Shown here one piece after another: positions 54,725-62,905 of a stretch of 64,000 nucleotides of DNA. Position 1 is the stretch's first letter, and each line of letters starts with the position of its first letter. The DNA lies in the NCBI GenBank assembly GCA_017794825.1, contig CP051237.1, forward strand, positions 3,793,501 to 3,857,500, given 5' to 3'. The notes below the pieces were generated by a model. It did no database searches, was not told the origin of the DNA, and was given only the letters and a program-made list of their open reading frames with translations. A program made the position numbers and the translations under genes. This DNA is from Pararhizobium sp. GTDB lineage: Bacteria; Pseudomonadota; Alphaproteobacteria; Rhizobiales; Rhizobiaceae.

Positions 54725-56311
54725 TCAGCTGTTGCCCGAGACCCTCTTCAGAACGCCGCCGGCGTCAGGTTCAGCGTCGTCGCCTGTCCAGCAGACATAC
54801 TGGTCCGGCCGCACCAGAATGAGTCTTGCGGCGCAGGTTTCGGCCAGTTTCCGGTCATCGTCGGTGACGATCGTCAGCGGTATGCCTGCTTCTTCCGCCG
54901 CCTTTCGGAACAACTCCGCCTGCGGCGCCGCATCGATCGCCAGCAGCGTGTAGCCTGTGCCGAGCCGCTCATAGACATTGTCTCCAGACGAAAGACCCTG
55001 CGGCGTGAGGTGAAAGCCGGGACGGGCGGCGTATGCGTGTTCGCCTTTCGCTCCGGACGCAGCGCTCTGCGGCCCGAATACGACCGGCGATCCGGCGTAG
55101 TTCGGGACATAGGCGCTTACCTCGGCGGTGCTCGCCGCGCGCGCGGCCCATTGCGCTTCGAACAGCGACTTGTCGATCTCCGGATTGTAGCGTTCGAGGA
55201 ACGCGCGGTCTTCGAGGATGAAATTTTCGATGAAATCGTCCGCCGTGGATGCAAAGACCGGCCGGCGTTCGTCATTGTAGCTGTCGAGCAGGGCGGGACC
55301 GCCCCATCCGTTCAGGGTCGCTGCAAGCTTCCAGCCGAGATTGCAGGCATCCTCGAAACCGGTGTTGATCCCGTAGCCGCCATAAGGCGGATGACTGTGG
55401 GCGGCATCTCCGGCGACGAAGACGCGTCCGGAAAGGTAATTGTCCGTGGTCGCGAATCGCAGGTCCCAGAAGCCGACATGCTCGAAGGCGACGTCGAATT
55501 CGGCGCCGACGGAATCGTAAAGAAGCTGCGCGAAATCGAAATTGTCCTCCGTCGTTCCAGGCGGCACAGGGGCATGGAAGAACCAGGTCGTGCCGAGATC
55601 CACCCGCCCGAAGAACCGCCAGTATCCCTCGAGGTCCGGATGGAGCACACAATAGAATTGCTTGTCGGGAAACCGTTCCAGAAGCGTGTGAAGGCCGGTC
55701 GAACGAAAGACAAGCAGCACCATGACGCGGTCGTGGTCCTTGCGGGTCTGGGTAATGCCGGCCTGATCCCGAACGATCGACCGGGCGCCGTCACAGCCGA
55801 CAAGATAGCGGCCTTCGAAGCGTCTGGTTGCGCCGGTCTCGTCGCGAGCCTCCGCCCTGACGCCATCGGCGTCCTGTCCGATCGCTTCGGCGCGCAAGCC
55901 ATAGGAAATGGCGACTTGCGGCAGTTCCGACGCGCGTTCGCGCAGAACGCCTTCGGTCTCGTTTTGCGGCAGTCGCTCGTTTTCCCTGAAATAGAAGGGG
56001 CGCACGACTTCGCGCTTGAGCCAGTCGTAGTGATAGCCGCTCAACAGCGTTCCATAGGCGGTGAGGCCGCCAATGCCGTAATTTTGCGGAATGCGCCTTG
56101 CGTTGCGAAGCTGCTCTTCCGCGCCCCAGAAGTGGAACAACTCCATGGTGCGCTGATTGAGGTTCTGGCCTTTCGGAATGGGCTGCGGCTCTTGATAGCG
56201 CTCGATGACGGCGGAGGAAACGCCGCGTTGGCCGAGTTCGATCGCAAGCGCCATGCCCACAGGACCGCCGCCAACGATGATGACGTCGCGCGTGACCGTC
56301 GATTCAGACAT
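54725..56311 (-). CDS. FAD-dependent aromatic-type monooxygenase (MhpA/PheA-like)
   Basis: Class A flavoprotein hydroxylase, 528 aa. The FAD motif GGGPVGMALAIELG starts at residue 14, the DG-type motif is in YLVGCDGARSIVRDQAG, and the GD motif reads VAGDAAHSHPPYGGYGINTGFEDACNLGWKL. A thioredoxin-like C-terminal extension typical of phenol and 3-(3-hydroxyphenyl)propionate hydroxylases follows. It is the last gene of the minus-strand unit with amidohydrolase, IclR and TRAP-TAXI transporter, so it probably hydroxylates an aromatic or related cyclic acid taken up by that transporter. The electron donor is expected to be NAD(P)H. Confidence 0.9.
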   Translation of the reverse strand: MSESTVTRDVIIVGGGPVGMALAIELGQRGVSSAVIERYQEPQPIPKGQNLNQRTMELFHFWGAEEQLRNARRIPQNYGIGGLTAYGTLLSGYHYDWLKREVVRPFYFRENERLPQNETEGVLRERASELPQVAISYGLRAEAIGQDADGVRAEARDETGATRRFEGRYLVGCDGARSIVRDQAGITQTRKDHDRVMVLLVFRSTGLHTLLERFPDKQFYCVLHPDLEGYWRFFGRVDLGTTWFFHAPVPPGTTEDNFDFAQLLYDSVGAEFDVAFEHVGFWDLRFATTDNYLSGRVFVAGDAAHSHPPYGGYGINTGFEDACNLGWKLAATLNGWGGPALLDSYNDERRPVFASTADDFIENFILEDRAFLERYNPEIDKSLFEAQWAARAASTAEVSAYVPNYAGSPVVFGPQSAASGAKGEHAYAARPGFHLTPQGLSSGDNVYERLGTGYTLLAIDAAPQAELFRKAAEEAGIPLTIVTDDDRKLAETCAARLILVRPDQYVCWTGDDAEPDAGGVLKRVSGNS

Positions 56312-56332
56312 GAGACCGGCCTGGTTTGCGCG

Positions 56333-57349
56333 TCAAAGGGACAGCCCCAAGAGACGGACGGCGTTGTCCTGGAAGATCTTCGCCCGGGTCTCTTCGGATA
56401 TGTCGAGTTCGCTGATGATCCGGATCGTTTCACGGATATACATGGGGCCGGCTTCCGGGTCGAACGGCGCGTCGGATGCGAAAAGGACATGATCCTCGCC
56501 GAAGAACTCCATGGCGTGTTCGATCGCCTTGCGCGATCCGAATGACGCCGTATCGGCGTAGAAATCCTTGAAGTATTCGAGATGCGGCCGCTTGAGCGCC
56601 TTGCGGACGGCGGCGAGATCGCGATCGGTGGTGCGGGCGCCCATCTGGTCCCAGCCGGGGCCGACCCGGCCCTCGAAAAACGGAACCATGCCGCCGGCGT
56701 GATGGGTGATTACCTTGAGACCCGGATAGCGGTCGAACAGGCCTGAAAACACCATGCGCGCCATGGCGGCGGATGTCTCGTAGGGCCAGCCGAAGGTCCA
56801 CCAGATTTCATACTCCGAGCGGTCTTCGGAGAGGTAGTCGGGGAAATTCTCGCCGCGCGCCGGGTGCATCCAGACGGGTTTGCCGGACGACGCCATATAG
56901 TCAAAGAACGGTTCGAATTCGGGGCGGTCGATCGGTTTGCCGGACACGTTGGTGAAGATCTGCATGCCGCAGGCGCCGAGGTCTTCGATCGCGCGTCTGG
57001 CCTCCGCGACGGCGCCATCCGGATTGCTTAAGGGAGCGGTGCCGATGAAGCCTGGAAACCGGTCCGGATATTTTTCACAGAGTTCAGCCATGGAATCCGA
57101 GCCGATCTTCGACAATTCCAGCGCCTTGTCAGGGCCGGCGAGCTTTTCCAGCGGCGGAGAAGCGAGCGACAGCACCTGCATGTAATCCTCGCCGAACATG
57201 TCCATCACCTCGAAGCGCCGGTCGAGATCGGTCATCATCGGCACCGCGCCGCTGCGGTTGGTGATATCCGTCATTTCCCCGATATGGTCGATCAGGGCCT
57301 TGAAGAAGGGCGCGGGCCAGATGTGGTTGAAAATGTCGATCTTCTTCAT
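56333..57349 (-). CDS. Amidohydrolase_2-family protein (ACMSD-like), variant metal site
   Basis: TIM-barrel metal-dependent hydrolase or decarboxylase, 338 aa, of the PF04909 group that includes aminocarboxymuconate semialdehyde decarboxylase and gamma-resorcylate decarboxylase. Later metal or active-site positions are present: VWMHPA, VITHHAGGMVPFF and LFASDAPFD. The opening motif is IDIFNHIWP, so the first His of the usual HxH pair is replaced by Phe7, leaving His9. Such openings occur in some subgroups of the family, but the effect on metal binding is not known to me. The start overlaps the IclR stop. A ring-derived acid is the likely substrate. Confidence 0.87.
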   Translation of the reverse strand: MKKIDIFNHIWPAPFFKALIDHIGEMTDITNRSGAVPMMTDLDRRFEVMDMFGEDYMQVLSLASPPLEKLAGPDKALELSKIGSDSMAELCEKYPDRFPGFIGTAPLSNPDGAVAEARRAIEDLGACGMQIFTNVSGKPIDRPEFEPFFDYMASSGKPVWMHPARGENFPDYLSEDRSEYEIWWTFGWPYETSAAMARMVFSGLFDRYPGLKVITHHAGGMVPFFEGRVGPGWDQMGARTTDRDLAAVRKALKRPHLEYFKDFYADTASFGSRKAIEHAMEFFGEDHVLFASDAPFDPEAGPMYIRETIRIISELDISEETRAKIFQDNAVRLLGLSL

Positions 57350-58152
57350 GGTCGTTCCCCGTACCGTATTGTGTGGTTTTCATCGTCGTCCAGGGCGTTG
57401 CGCCTGTCGGACAGTTCGTTGCTGAGCTGCGCGCCCGCGCGCGCGATGTCCCGGCTGATCTCCAGCTCGCGATCCGGCGTCAGCCCGGCGCTGGCGATCG
57501 TCAGGCAGATGCTTGCGATCGGGCTCTTGCCGGCGTCGAAGATCGGCGCGGCAAAGCCGGTCACGCCAGGCGTGACTTCGCCCCGCGCGGTCGCGAAGCC
57601 GGCCTTGCGTATGCGTCTGTAGCTGTCGAGGATCTCCTCGACGGTGTCGCCAAGGCCAACAGCTTTCAGTTCGTCCAGATTGGCCTCGACCATCGGAAGC
57701 AATTGCCGTCGGGGCAGAAAGGCCATGATCGACCGCGAAATCGCTCCGCGCGCGAGCGGCATCGGCCGGCCCCTCGGATAGCTGCTGAGAGGATCAGGTG
57801 TGGAGCATTCGGAAGCGACGCAAAGGATCTTCTTGCCGTACCAGCGCACGAGAAGCGCGGTGCAGGGATAGCGGCCCGCGAGTTCCTCGATAAAGGGTTG
57901 GCCGTTCAGCGCAAGCGCGTCGGATTTGCGCAGCAGATAGTCCATCTCCACGATTTTTGGGCCGAGTGTAAAACCGGCGTTCGGCGTCGAGGTCAAAAGG
58001 CCAGCGTCTTTCAGCGTCTTGAGATAGCGGTAGAGGGTGGGGCGGCTGTAACCGAGTTCGGCCATCATTTCTTCCGGGGTCCACTCCAGACGGTCTTCCG
58101 AAAAGACCTGCAGGACCGAAAGGACGCGCTCGAGGCTGTTGCTTGCGGCCAT
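57346..58152 (-). CDS. IclR-family transcriptional regulator
   Basis: Regulator of 268 aa with an N-terminal winged helix (WTPEEMMAELGYSRPTLYRYLKTL, about residues 23-46) and a C-terminal effector domain (RGEVTPGVTGFAAPIFD, SICLTIAS). IclR proteins often control aromatic catabolism. It lies between the TRAP permease (3-base gap) and the amidohydrolase (4-base overlap) and presumably regulates the unit and the divergent ThDP-enzyme gene. Confidence 0.92.
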   Translation of the reverse strand: MAASNSLERVLSVLQVFSEDRLEWTPEEMMAELGYSRPTLYRYLKTLKDAGLLTSTPNAGFTLGPKIVEMDYLLRKSDALALNGQPFIEELAGRYPCTALLVRWYGKKILCVASECSTPDPLSSYPRGRPMPLARGAISRSIMAFLPRRQLLPMVEANLDELKAVGLGDTVEEILDSYRRIRKAGFATARGEVTPGVTGFAAPIFDAGKSPIASICLTIASAGLTPDRELEISRDIARAGAQLSNELSDRRNALDDDENHTIRYGERP

Positions 58153-58155
58153 CGC

Positions 58156-60096
58156 TCAGCCCTCCGCCCGGTGAAGATGCAGGCGCTTGCGCGCGAATTC
58201 CGATCCCATCAGCACTGCTCCGCCGAGCACGCCGGCTATGTCGCTGTAGACCGCGCCGGGAAACGCCTGCGCCGGGATCAGCGCCATCAGGCCAAAGAGC
58301 ACGAACAGACATCGCGTCGCCGGATTCATGCGGCTGGTGAAATAGCCGGCGAGCCCCGCCGATATCAGCCACACGCCAGCAACGGCGGTGACGATCGCCA
58401 GCACGATGTCCACCGGTGCGCCGATCAGCAGCAGCGTCGGAGAAAACACGAACAACACCGGGATGACGTAAGCCGACCAGCCGAACTTCACGGCGGCGAA
58501 CCCGGTTTGCATGGACGGCGATTTTGCGATGCTCGCGGCGGCGAAGGCCGCAAGCGCGATAGGCGGGGTGATCATGGACATCATGCCGTAATAGAGCACG
58601 TACAGATGGGCGGCAATCGGCTCGATCCCCACCTGGACCAGCGCCGGCGCGACGAGGGCCGCCAGCAGCACATAGACGCCGAGCGTCGGCAATCCCATGC
58701 CGAGAATGATGCAGACTATGGCCGACAGACCGAGCAGCACGATGACGTTTCCACCGCCGATCTGGACCAGAACATAGGTGAGGTTGAAGCTGAGACCGGT
58801 GACGTTGAGCACACCGATGACGAGACCTGAGGCCGCCGAAATGAGAATGATCTCGACGACCGAATGACCTGTTCTGGAAAGACTTGCTGCGATGTCGAAA
58901 AATTTTGGTCGGCTGCCGCCGTAGCCGAAAAGCAGCGAGGTGACGACCAGTGAAACGCAGCCCAATAGCGCTGCGCGCTCGGGCTGCCAGCGCATCCAGA
59001 AAAGCGCGTAGATGAGCACTGCAAAGGCTAGCGCGAAATGCAGCCCGCTCAGAACGGCGGAAGGCGCAGGCAGTTCGGATTTCGGGACGGGAGATATATC
59101 CAACCTTGCGGCCTCGAGATCGGCCTGGATGAAAAGCGCCACGTAATAGAGGATAGCCGGAACGAGAGCGGCGAGGACGATGGTCGAATAGGGAACGGCC
59201 AGGAATTCCGCCATCAGGAATGCCGAGGCGCCCATCACCGGCGGCATCAGCTGGCCGCCCGTGGACGCCACGGCTTCAATCGCCGCCGCCTTGTGGGCCG
59301 GGTAGCCGTCGCGTTTGATCATGGGAATCGTCACGACGCCGGTTCCAACGACATTGGCGACCGCCGAGCCGGAAATGGAGCCGAAAAGCCCGGACGCAAG
59401 CACCGCGATCTTCATCGAGCCGCCGCGAAACCGCCCCATGGCCAGCATCGCGGCGTCAGTGAAGAAGCGCGAACCGCCAGTGATCGACAGCAGTCCGCCG
59501 AACAGAATGAAGGTGATGACGATCGTCGCCGCCACCGAAAGCGGCAGGCCGAGAATGCCGTTGGAATCGAAAGCCATGTAGCCGGACAGCATCTGCCAGT
59601 TCTGGGGCCTGCCGGACAGGCGTCCCGGTATGAAATGGCCCAGAAGCGCATAGGCGAGAAAACAGAGGATGATAATGACGAGCGCCCAGCCGGTGGCGCG
59701 TCGCAGGGCTTCGAGAACCAGCACGGTAGTGATGAGCCCCGGTATCCACACTTCGGGCGGCCGGGAAAAGATCTTCAGCACCAGTTCCGGATAGCGGATG
59801 GCGATGAACGTGACGACGGCGAAGCTGAGTAGGGCGAGGGCGACGTCGTACCACGGAACCCGCTCGCGCCCGGCGCCCATGCGGGCCGGCAATGTGAGAA
59901 AGGCGATCGGCAGCACGCATGCGAGTATGATCGCAAAGAACTGCTGGGGATAGAAGCCGAGATTGAAGTAGCGCGGAACAGAAAGAGCCCAGCAAACCGC
60001 CGCAAGCGTCAACAGCAATGCAAACGCGTCGGCGACTGGCCTCGCCAGTGCGAAGGGGAGGCCATGGGCGGCCTCCCTTTGCGGCGTCTCGCTCAT
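58156..60096 (-). CDS. TRAP transporter permease, fused small and large subunits (TAXI type)
   Basis: Inner-membrane sodium-coupled permease of 646 aa in which the 4-TM and 12-TM subunits are fused, the arrangement usual for TAXI-type TRAP systems. The large-subunit signatures are visible: GGSRFFTDAAMLAMGRFRGG, ASGLFGSISGSAVANVVGTG, then GGQLMPPVMGASAFLMAEFL and LGMGLPTLGVYVLLAALV. It lies 13 bases after the TAXI binding-protein gene. Substrates of TAXI systems are mostly organic acids; linked enzyme genes favour an aromatic or cyclic acid. Confidence 0.93.
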   Translation of the reverse strand: MSETPQREAAHGLPFALARPVADAFALLLTLAAVCWALSVPRYFNLGFYPQQFFAIILACVLPIAFLTLPARMGAGRERVPWYDVALALLSFAVVTFIAIRYPELVLKIFSRPPEVWIPGLITTVLVLEALRRATGWALVIIILCFLAYALLGHFIPGRLSGRPQNWQMLSGYMAFDSNGILGLPLSVAATIVITFILFGGLLSITGGSRFFTDAAMLAMGRFRGGSMKIAVLASGLFGSISGSAVANVVGTGVVTIPMIKRDGYPAHKAAAIEAVASTGGQLMPPVMGASAFLMAEFLAVPYSTIVLAALVPAILYYVALFIQADLEAARLDISPVPKSELPAPSAVLSGLHFALAFAVLIYALFWMRWQPERAALLGCVSLVVTSLLFGYGGSRPKFFDIAASLSRTGHSVVEIILISAASGLVIGVLNVTGLSFNLTYVLVQIGGGNVIVLLGLSAIVCIILGMGLPTLGVYVLLAALVAPALVQVGIEPIAAHLYVLYYGMMSMITPPIALAAFAAASIAKSPSMQTGFAAVKFGWSAYVIPVLFVFSPTLLLIGAPVDIVLAIVTAVAGVWLISAGLAGYFTSRMNPATRCLFVLFGLMALIPAQAFPGAVYSDIAGVLGGAVLMGSEFARKRLHLHRAEG

Positions 60097-60109
60097 CGGG
60101 CAATCCGGC

Positions 60110-61060
60110 TCAGTTCAGGCCATTTTCCTCGAAAAACTTCAAGGCGCCCGGATGAAACTCCGCGACGCCCGGATCGCCCTTGATTTCGGCCGGATCGAAA
60201 AGATTGAAGGGCGGGAAGGTGCCGGCCATGGACTCCTTGCCTTCGTGGATCGCCTTCACCATGGCGTAGACGACATCGTCCGGCGTATTTGCATGTGTGA
60301 AGATCACTTGCGGAAAGGCGAAATAGGAAGCGTCTTCCAGCACGCCCGGCGTCGTTCCGGCCTTGATCGTGGTAAAGAAGGCGGTCGGCCAGTGTTCACG
60401 GGCCTTTGCCAGCACCTCGTCAGACGGGTCATCGATCGGCAGCGCCCGCAAGCCGCCAACGGCGGCGTCCGCCTCGCGGACCTTTCCGGCGCCGTGGGCG
60501 AAGATGAAGCCGTCGGATTCACCGGCCATGAAGGCGTCTGCGCCGGCGACCACACTCGGAACGTTGACGGGCGTCATGTCGCTGCGCGTCAGGCCGGCCG
60601 TGGAATAGATCGCGTCGAGCTGCGGCAGGATGGTGTTCTGGGCGGTGTACCCGTCAACCATCCGCTTTCCCTTCAGGTCGGCCACCGACATGATGTCGCT
60701 ATCGGCCCGCACGAAGATGGCTTCACGCAGCGGCATCAGCATTGCGACGACGCGCAGGTTCGGATTGGGATTGCCGTCGAACCAGGCCTTCCCCTCGAGC
60801 GCGTAATTGACCTCCTGAAGGTTTGCGACGCCGAACTCGATGCCGCCGGAATTGATGAAGGGTATGAACTGGTTCGGGCTGGTCGCCGGCTGGATGGTGG
60901 CGTTGAGACCGGATTCGTTGGCGGCGTTGGCGACGGCGGTTCCGATGTTGTGGAACAGCGAGCCCGGATTGGATGTTGCGATGCCGACGTTCTGGGCCTG
61001 TGCCTGTCCGGCCAGACACAGTCCGAATGCCATCAATGCAGTTGCAAACAGGTGACGCAT
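60110..61060 (-). CDS. TAXI-family TRAP transporter substrate-binding protein
   Basis: Periplasmic binding protein, 316 aa. The ATG at 61060 (MRHLFATALMAF) is preferred because GGGAGG lies just upstream; the frame is open further to 61102. A signal peptide spans residues 1-22 (ending AQAQ). The mature part opens VGIATSNPGSLFHNIGTAVANAANE and has the TAXI hallmark segments VANLQEVNYALEG and SDIMSVADLKGKRMVDGY. First gene of the minus-strand transport and catabolism unit. Confidence 0.92.
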   Translation of the reverse strand: MRHLFATALMAFGLCLAGQAQAQNVGIATSNPGSLFHNIGTAVANAANESGLNATIQPATSPNQFIPFINSGGIEFGVANLQEVNYALEGKAWFDGNPNPNLRVVAMLMPLREAIFVRADSDIMSVADLKGKRMVDGYTAQNTILPQLDAIYSTAGLTRSDMTPVNVPSVVAGADAFMAGESDGFIFAHGAGKVREADAAVGGLRALPIDDPSDEVLAKAREHWPTAFFTTIKAGTTPGVLEDASYFAFPQVIFTHANTPDDVVYAMVKAIHEGKESMAGTFPPFNLFDPAEIKGDPGVAEFHPGALKFFEENGLN

Positions 61061-61111
61061 GGTTTTCCTCCCTCGGTGTGACGGCATGGCTTTCAGAGCC
61101 AAAACCGATCA

Positions 61112-61134
61112 AAAATCCCTTATAATGAGATTTT
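61112..61134. promoter_or_regulatory. Inverted repeat with embedded TATAAT between divergent genes
   Basis: AAAATC-N11-GATTTT surrounds a perfect TATAAT (61121-61126) in the 141-base gap between the TAXI gene and the ThDP-enzyme gene. It is a candidate operator for the IclR regulator that overlaps a promoter; no good -35 was identified. Confidence 0.4.
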
Positions 61135-61201
61135 GGACTAGAATGAACGGGAACGGGATGATTTACAAGTCCCAATTGTCGCAAGGGAGGATTCGAGCGA
61201 A

Positions 61202-62905
61202 ATGGTTGAGGACATGACCGCCATCACGGGCGCAGAGGCGCTGCTGCGCGCCCTTAAGAGACAGGGGATCGACTATTTTCTCGCCAATGCGGGAACGGAC
61301 TTTCCACCGATTATCGAAGCATTGTCGCGGCTTGGGCCGGAGCAGGCGCCGCAGCCGGTCACGGTTCCGCACGAGACGGCGGCCGTCGCCATGGCGCACG
61401 GCTACTATCTCGTCTCCGGAAAGCCGCTCGCCGTGATGGTGCACGTCAATGTCGGGCTCGCCAATGCGGTGATGGGGGTGATCAATGCGGCGAGCGACAA
61501 TATTCCGCTACTCGTCCTGTCGGGTCGCACGCCGATTTCCGAATATGGCCGGCCCGGCTCCAGAGTCACGCCGATTCAGTACGGCCAGGAGATGTATGAC
61601 CAGTCGTCGCTCGTCGCCGATTCGGTCAAGTTCCATTACGAAATGCGCTACCCGGAACAGGCCGCGCAACTTGTCGGCCGCGCGCTTTCGATCGCGATGA
61701 GCGAGCCGCGCGGACCGGTTTATCTCAGCCTGCCGCGCGAACCTCTCATGGAAACGCTGCCACACACCGATCCGAGATACGAGGCGGCTGTTCAGACCGC
61801 CGCGGTCGCCTTTCCCGATCCTTCCGCCATCGAGCGAGCCGCGCAGTGGATCGCCGCGGCGGACAACCCGGTGATCCTGTGTCAGCGCGGTGATGTCGAG
61901 GGGCGCCTTGGCGCGGTGTTGCCGGAATATTGCCGCCGACGCGCGATCCCGGTCGTCGAGCCGTTCACCATACGCAACGTCATGGCTTCTGAGGATCCGA
62001 TGTTCGCCGGCCATGATCCGGCCAGGGCGTTGAAAGACGCCGATCTGGTTCTGGTGCTCGACAGCGGCGTGCCCTGGATCCGGGCGCTCCAGGATGTCGC
62101 GCCGTCGGCGCGGGTCATTCATGTCGGAACCGATCCCGATTTTCACCGCATGCCGGTCCGCGGCTACCGGTCCGACCTGTCGATCACCGCCGATCCGGCG
62201 GCGGCGGTCACGCTTCTCGGCAACGCGCCGCTCGGCGATGCGAAGAAGATCGAGGAAAGGCTCCGGGCGATCGCACACGCCGCATCTGAACGCCGCGCCG
62301 CAATGCGCGCGCTTGCGGATGCAGGGTACGGGACGCCGATGACCGATGAGTGGATGAGCCATTGCATCTCGGACGCGCTCGACGAGGACGCCGTTGTCTT
62401 CTCCGAACTCGGCGTCTTTGCCGGGGTCATGGACCTGAAAGGCCCGAACCGGTTGTTCACCAATCCGCATTCAGGCGGTCTCGGCTGGGCGATGCCCGCC
62501 GCAATCGGGGCCCGGCTGGCCTGTCCGGAGCGGCTGTGCGTCGCCGTTATCGGCGACGGCTCCTATATCTTCGCCAATCCGGTCGCCTGCCACCAGGTGT
62601 CGGAGGCGCTTGGTCTTCCGTTCCTGACGATCATCAAGAACAACGGCATGTGGAATGCGGTTCGCCGTTCGGTGAAGAATGGATACCCGCAAGGCGCTGC
62701 GGTGCGTGAAAACACCATGCCGCTGACATCGCTGGAGCCCGCTCCCGATTATTGCCAGGTCGCCGCCGCGTCGCGGGCGCATGTCGAACGCGTCGAAAGG
62801 GGAGAGGACCTGCCGGCTGCGCTTGCTCGCGCGCTCGCCGTAATCCGCGACGAGCGCCGTCAGGCGCTGATAGATGTGCGTGTCGCGGTGTCGGACAAGC
62901 GCTAG
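61202..62905 (+). CDS. Thiamine diphosphate-dependent enzyme (acetolactate synthase / benzoylformate decarboxylase superfamily)
   Basis: Cytoplasmic ThDP enzyme of 567 aa with the three-domain layout of the family. The N-terminal PYR domain has the activating glutamate Glu58 in VPHETAAVAMAHGYY. A middle domain follows (about 200-340), and the C-terminal PP domain holds the Mg/ThDP motif starting GDGSYIF near 451-457 and ending IIKNN. It is not a biosynthetic acetolactate synthase by context: there is no regulatory subunit gene, and the gene is divergent from a TRAP-TAXI and aromatic-type oxidation unit. A 2-oxo acid decarboxylation or carboligation in that pathway is plausible. A start five codons later (MTAITGAEA) is possible. 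Confidence 0.9.
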   Translation: MVEDMTAITGAEALLRALKRQGIDYFLANAGTDFPPIIEALSRLGPEQAPQPVTVPHETAAVAMAHGYYLVSGKPLAVMVHVNVGLANAVMGVINAASDNIPLLVLSGRTPISEYGRPGSRVTPIQYGQEMYDQSSLVADSVKFHYEMRYPEQAAQLVGRALSIAMSEPRGPVYLSLPREPLMETLPHTDPRYEAAVQTAAVAFPDPSAIERAAQWIAAADNPVILCQRGDVEGRLGAVLPEYCRRRAIPVVEPFTIRNVMASEDPMFAGHDPARALKDADLVLVLDSGVPWIRALQDVAPSARVIHVGTDPDFHRMPVRGYRSDLSITADPAAAVTLLGNAPLGDAKKIEERLRAIAHAASERRAAMRALADAGYGTPMTDEWMSHCISDALDEDAVVFSELGVFAGVMDLKGPNRLFTNPHSGGLGWAMPAAIGARLACPERLCVAVIGDGSYIFANPVACHQVSEALGLPFLTIIKNNGMWNAVRRSVKNGYPQGAAVRENTMPLTSLEPAPDYCQVAAASRAHVERVERGEDLPAALARALAVIRDERRQALIDVRVAVSDKR

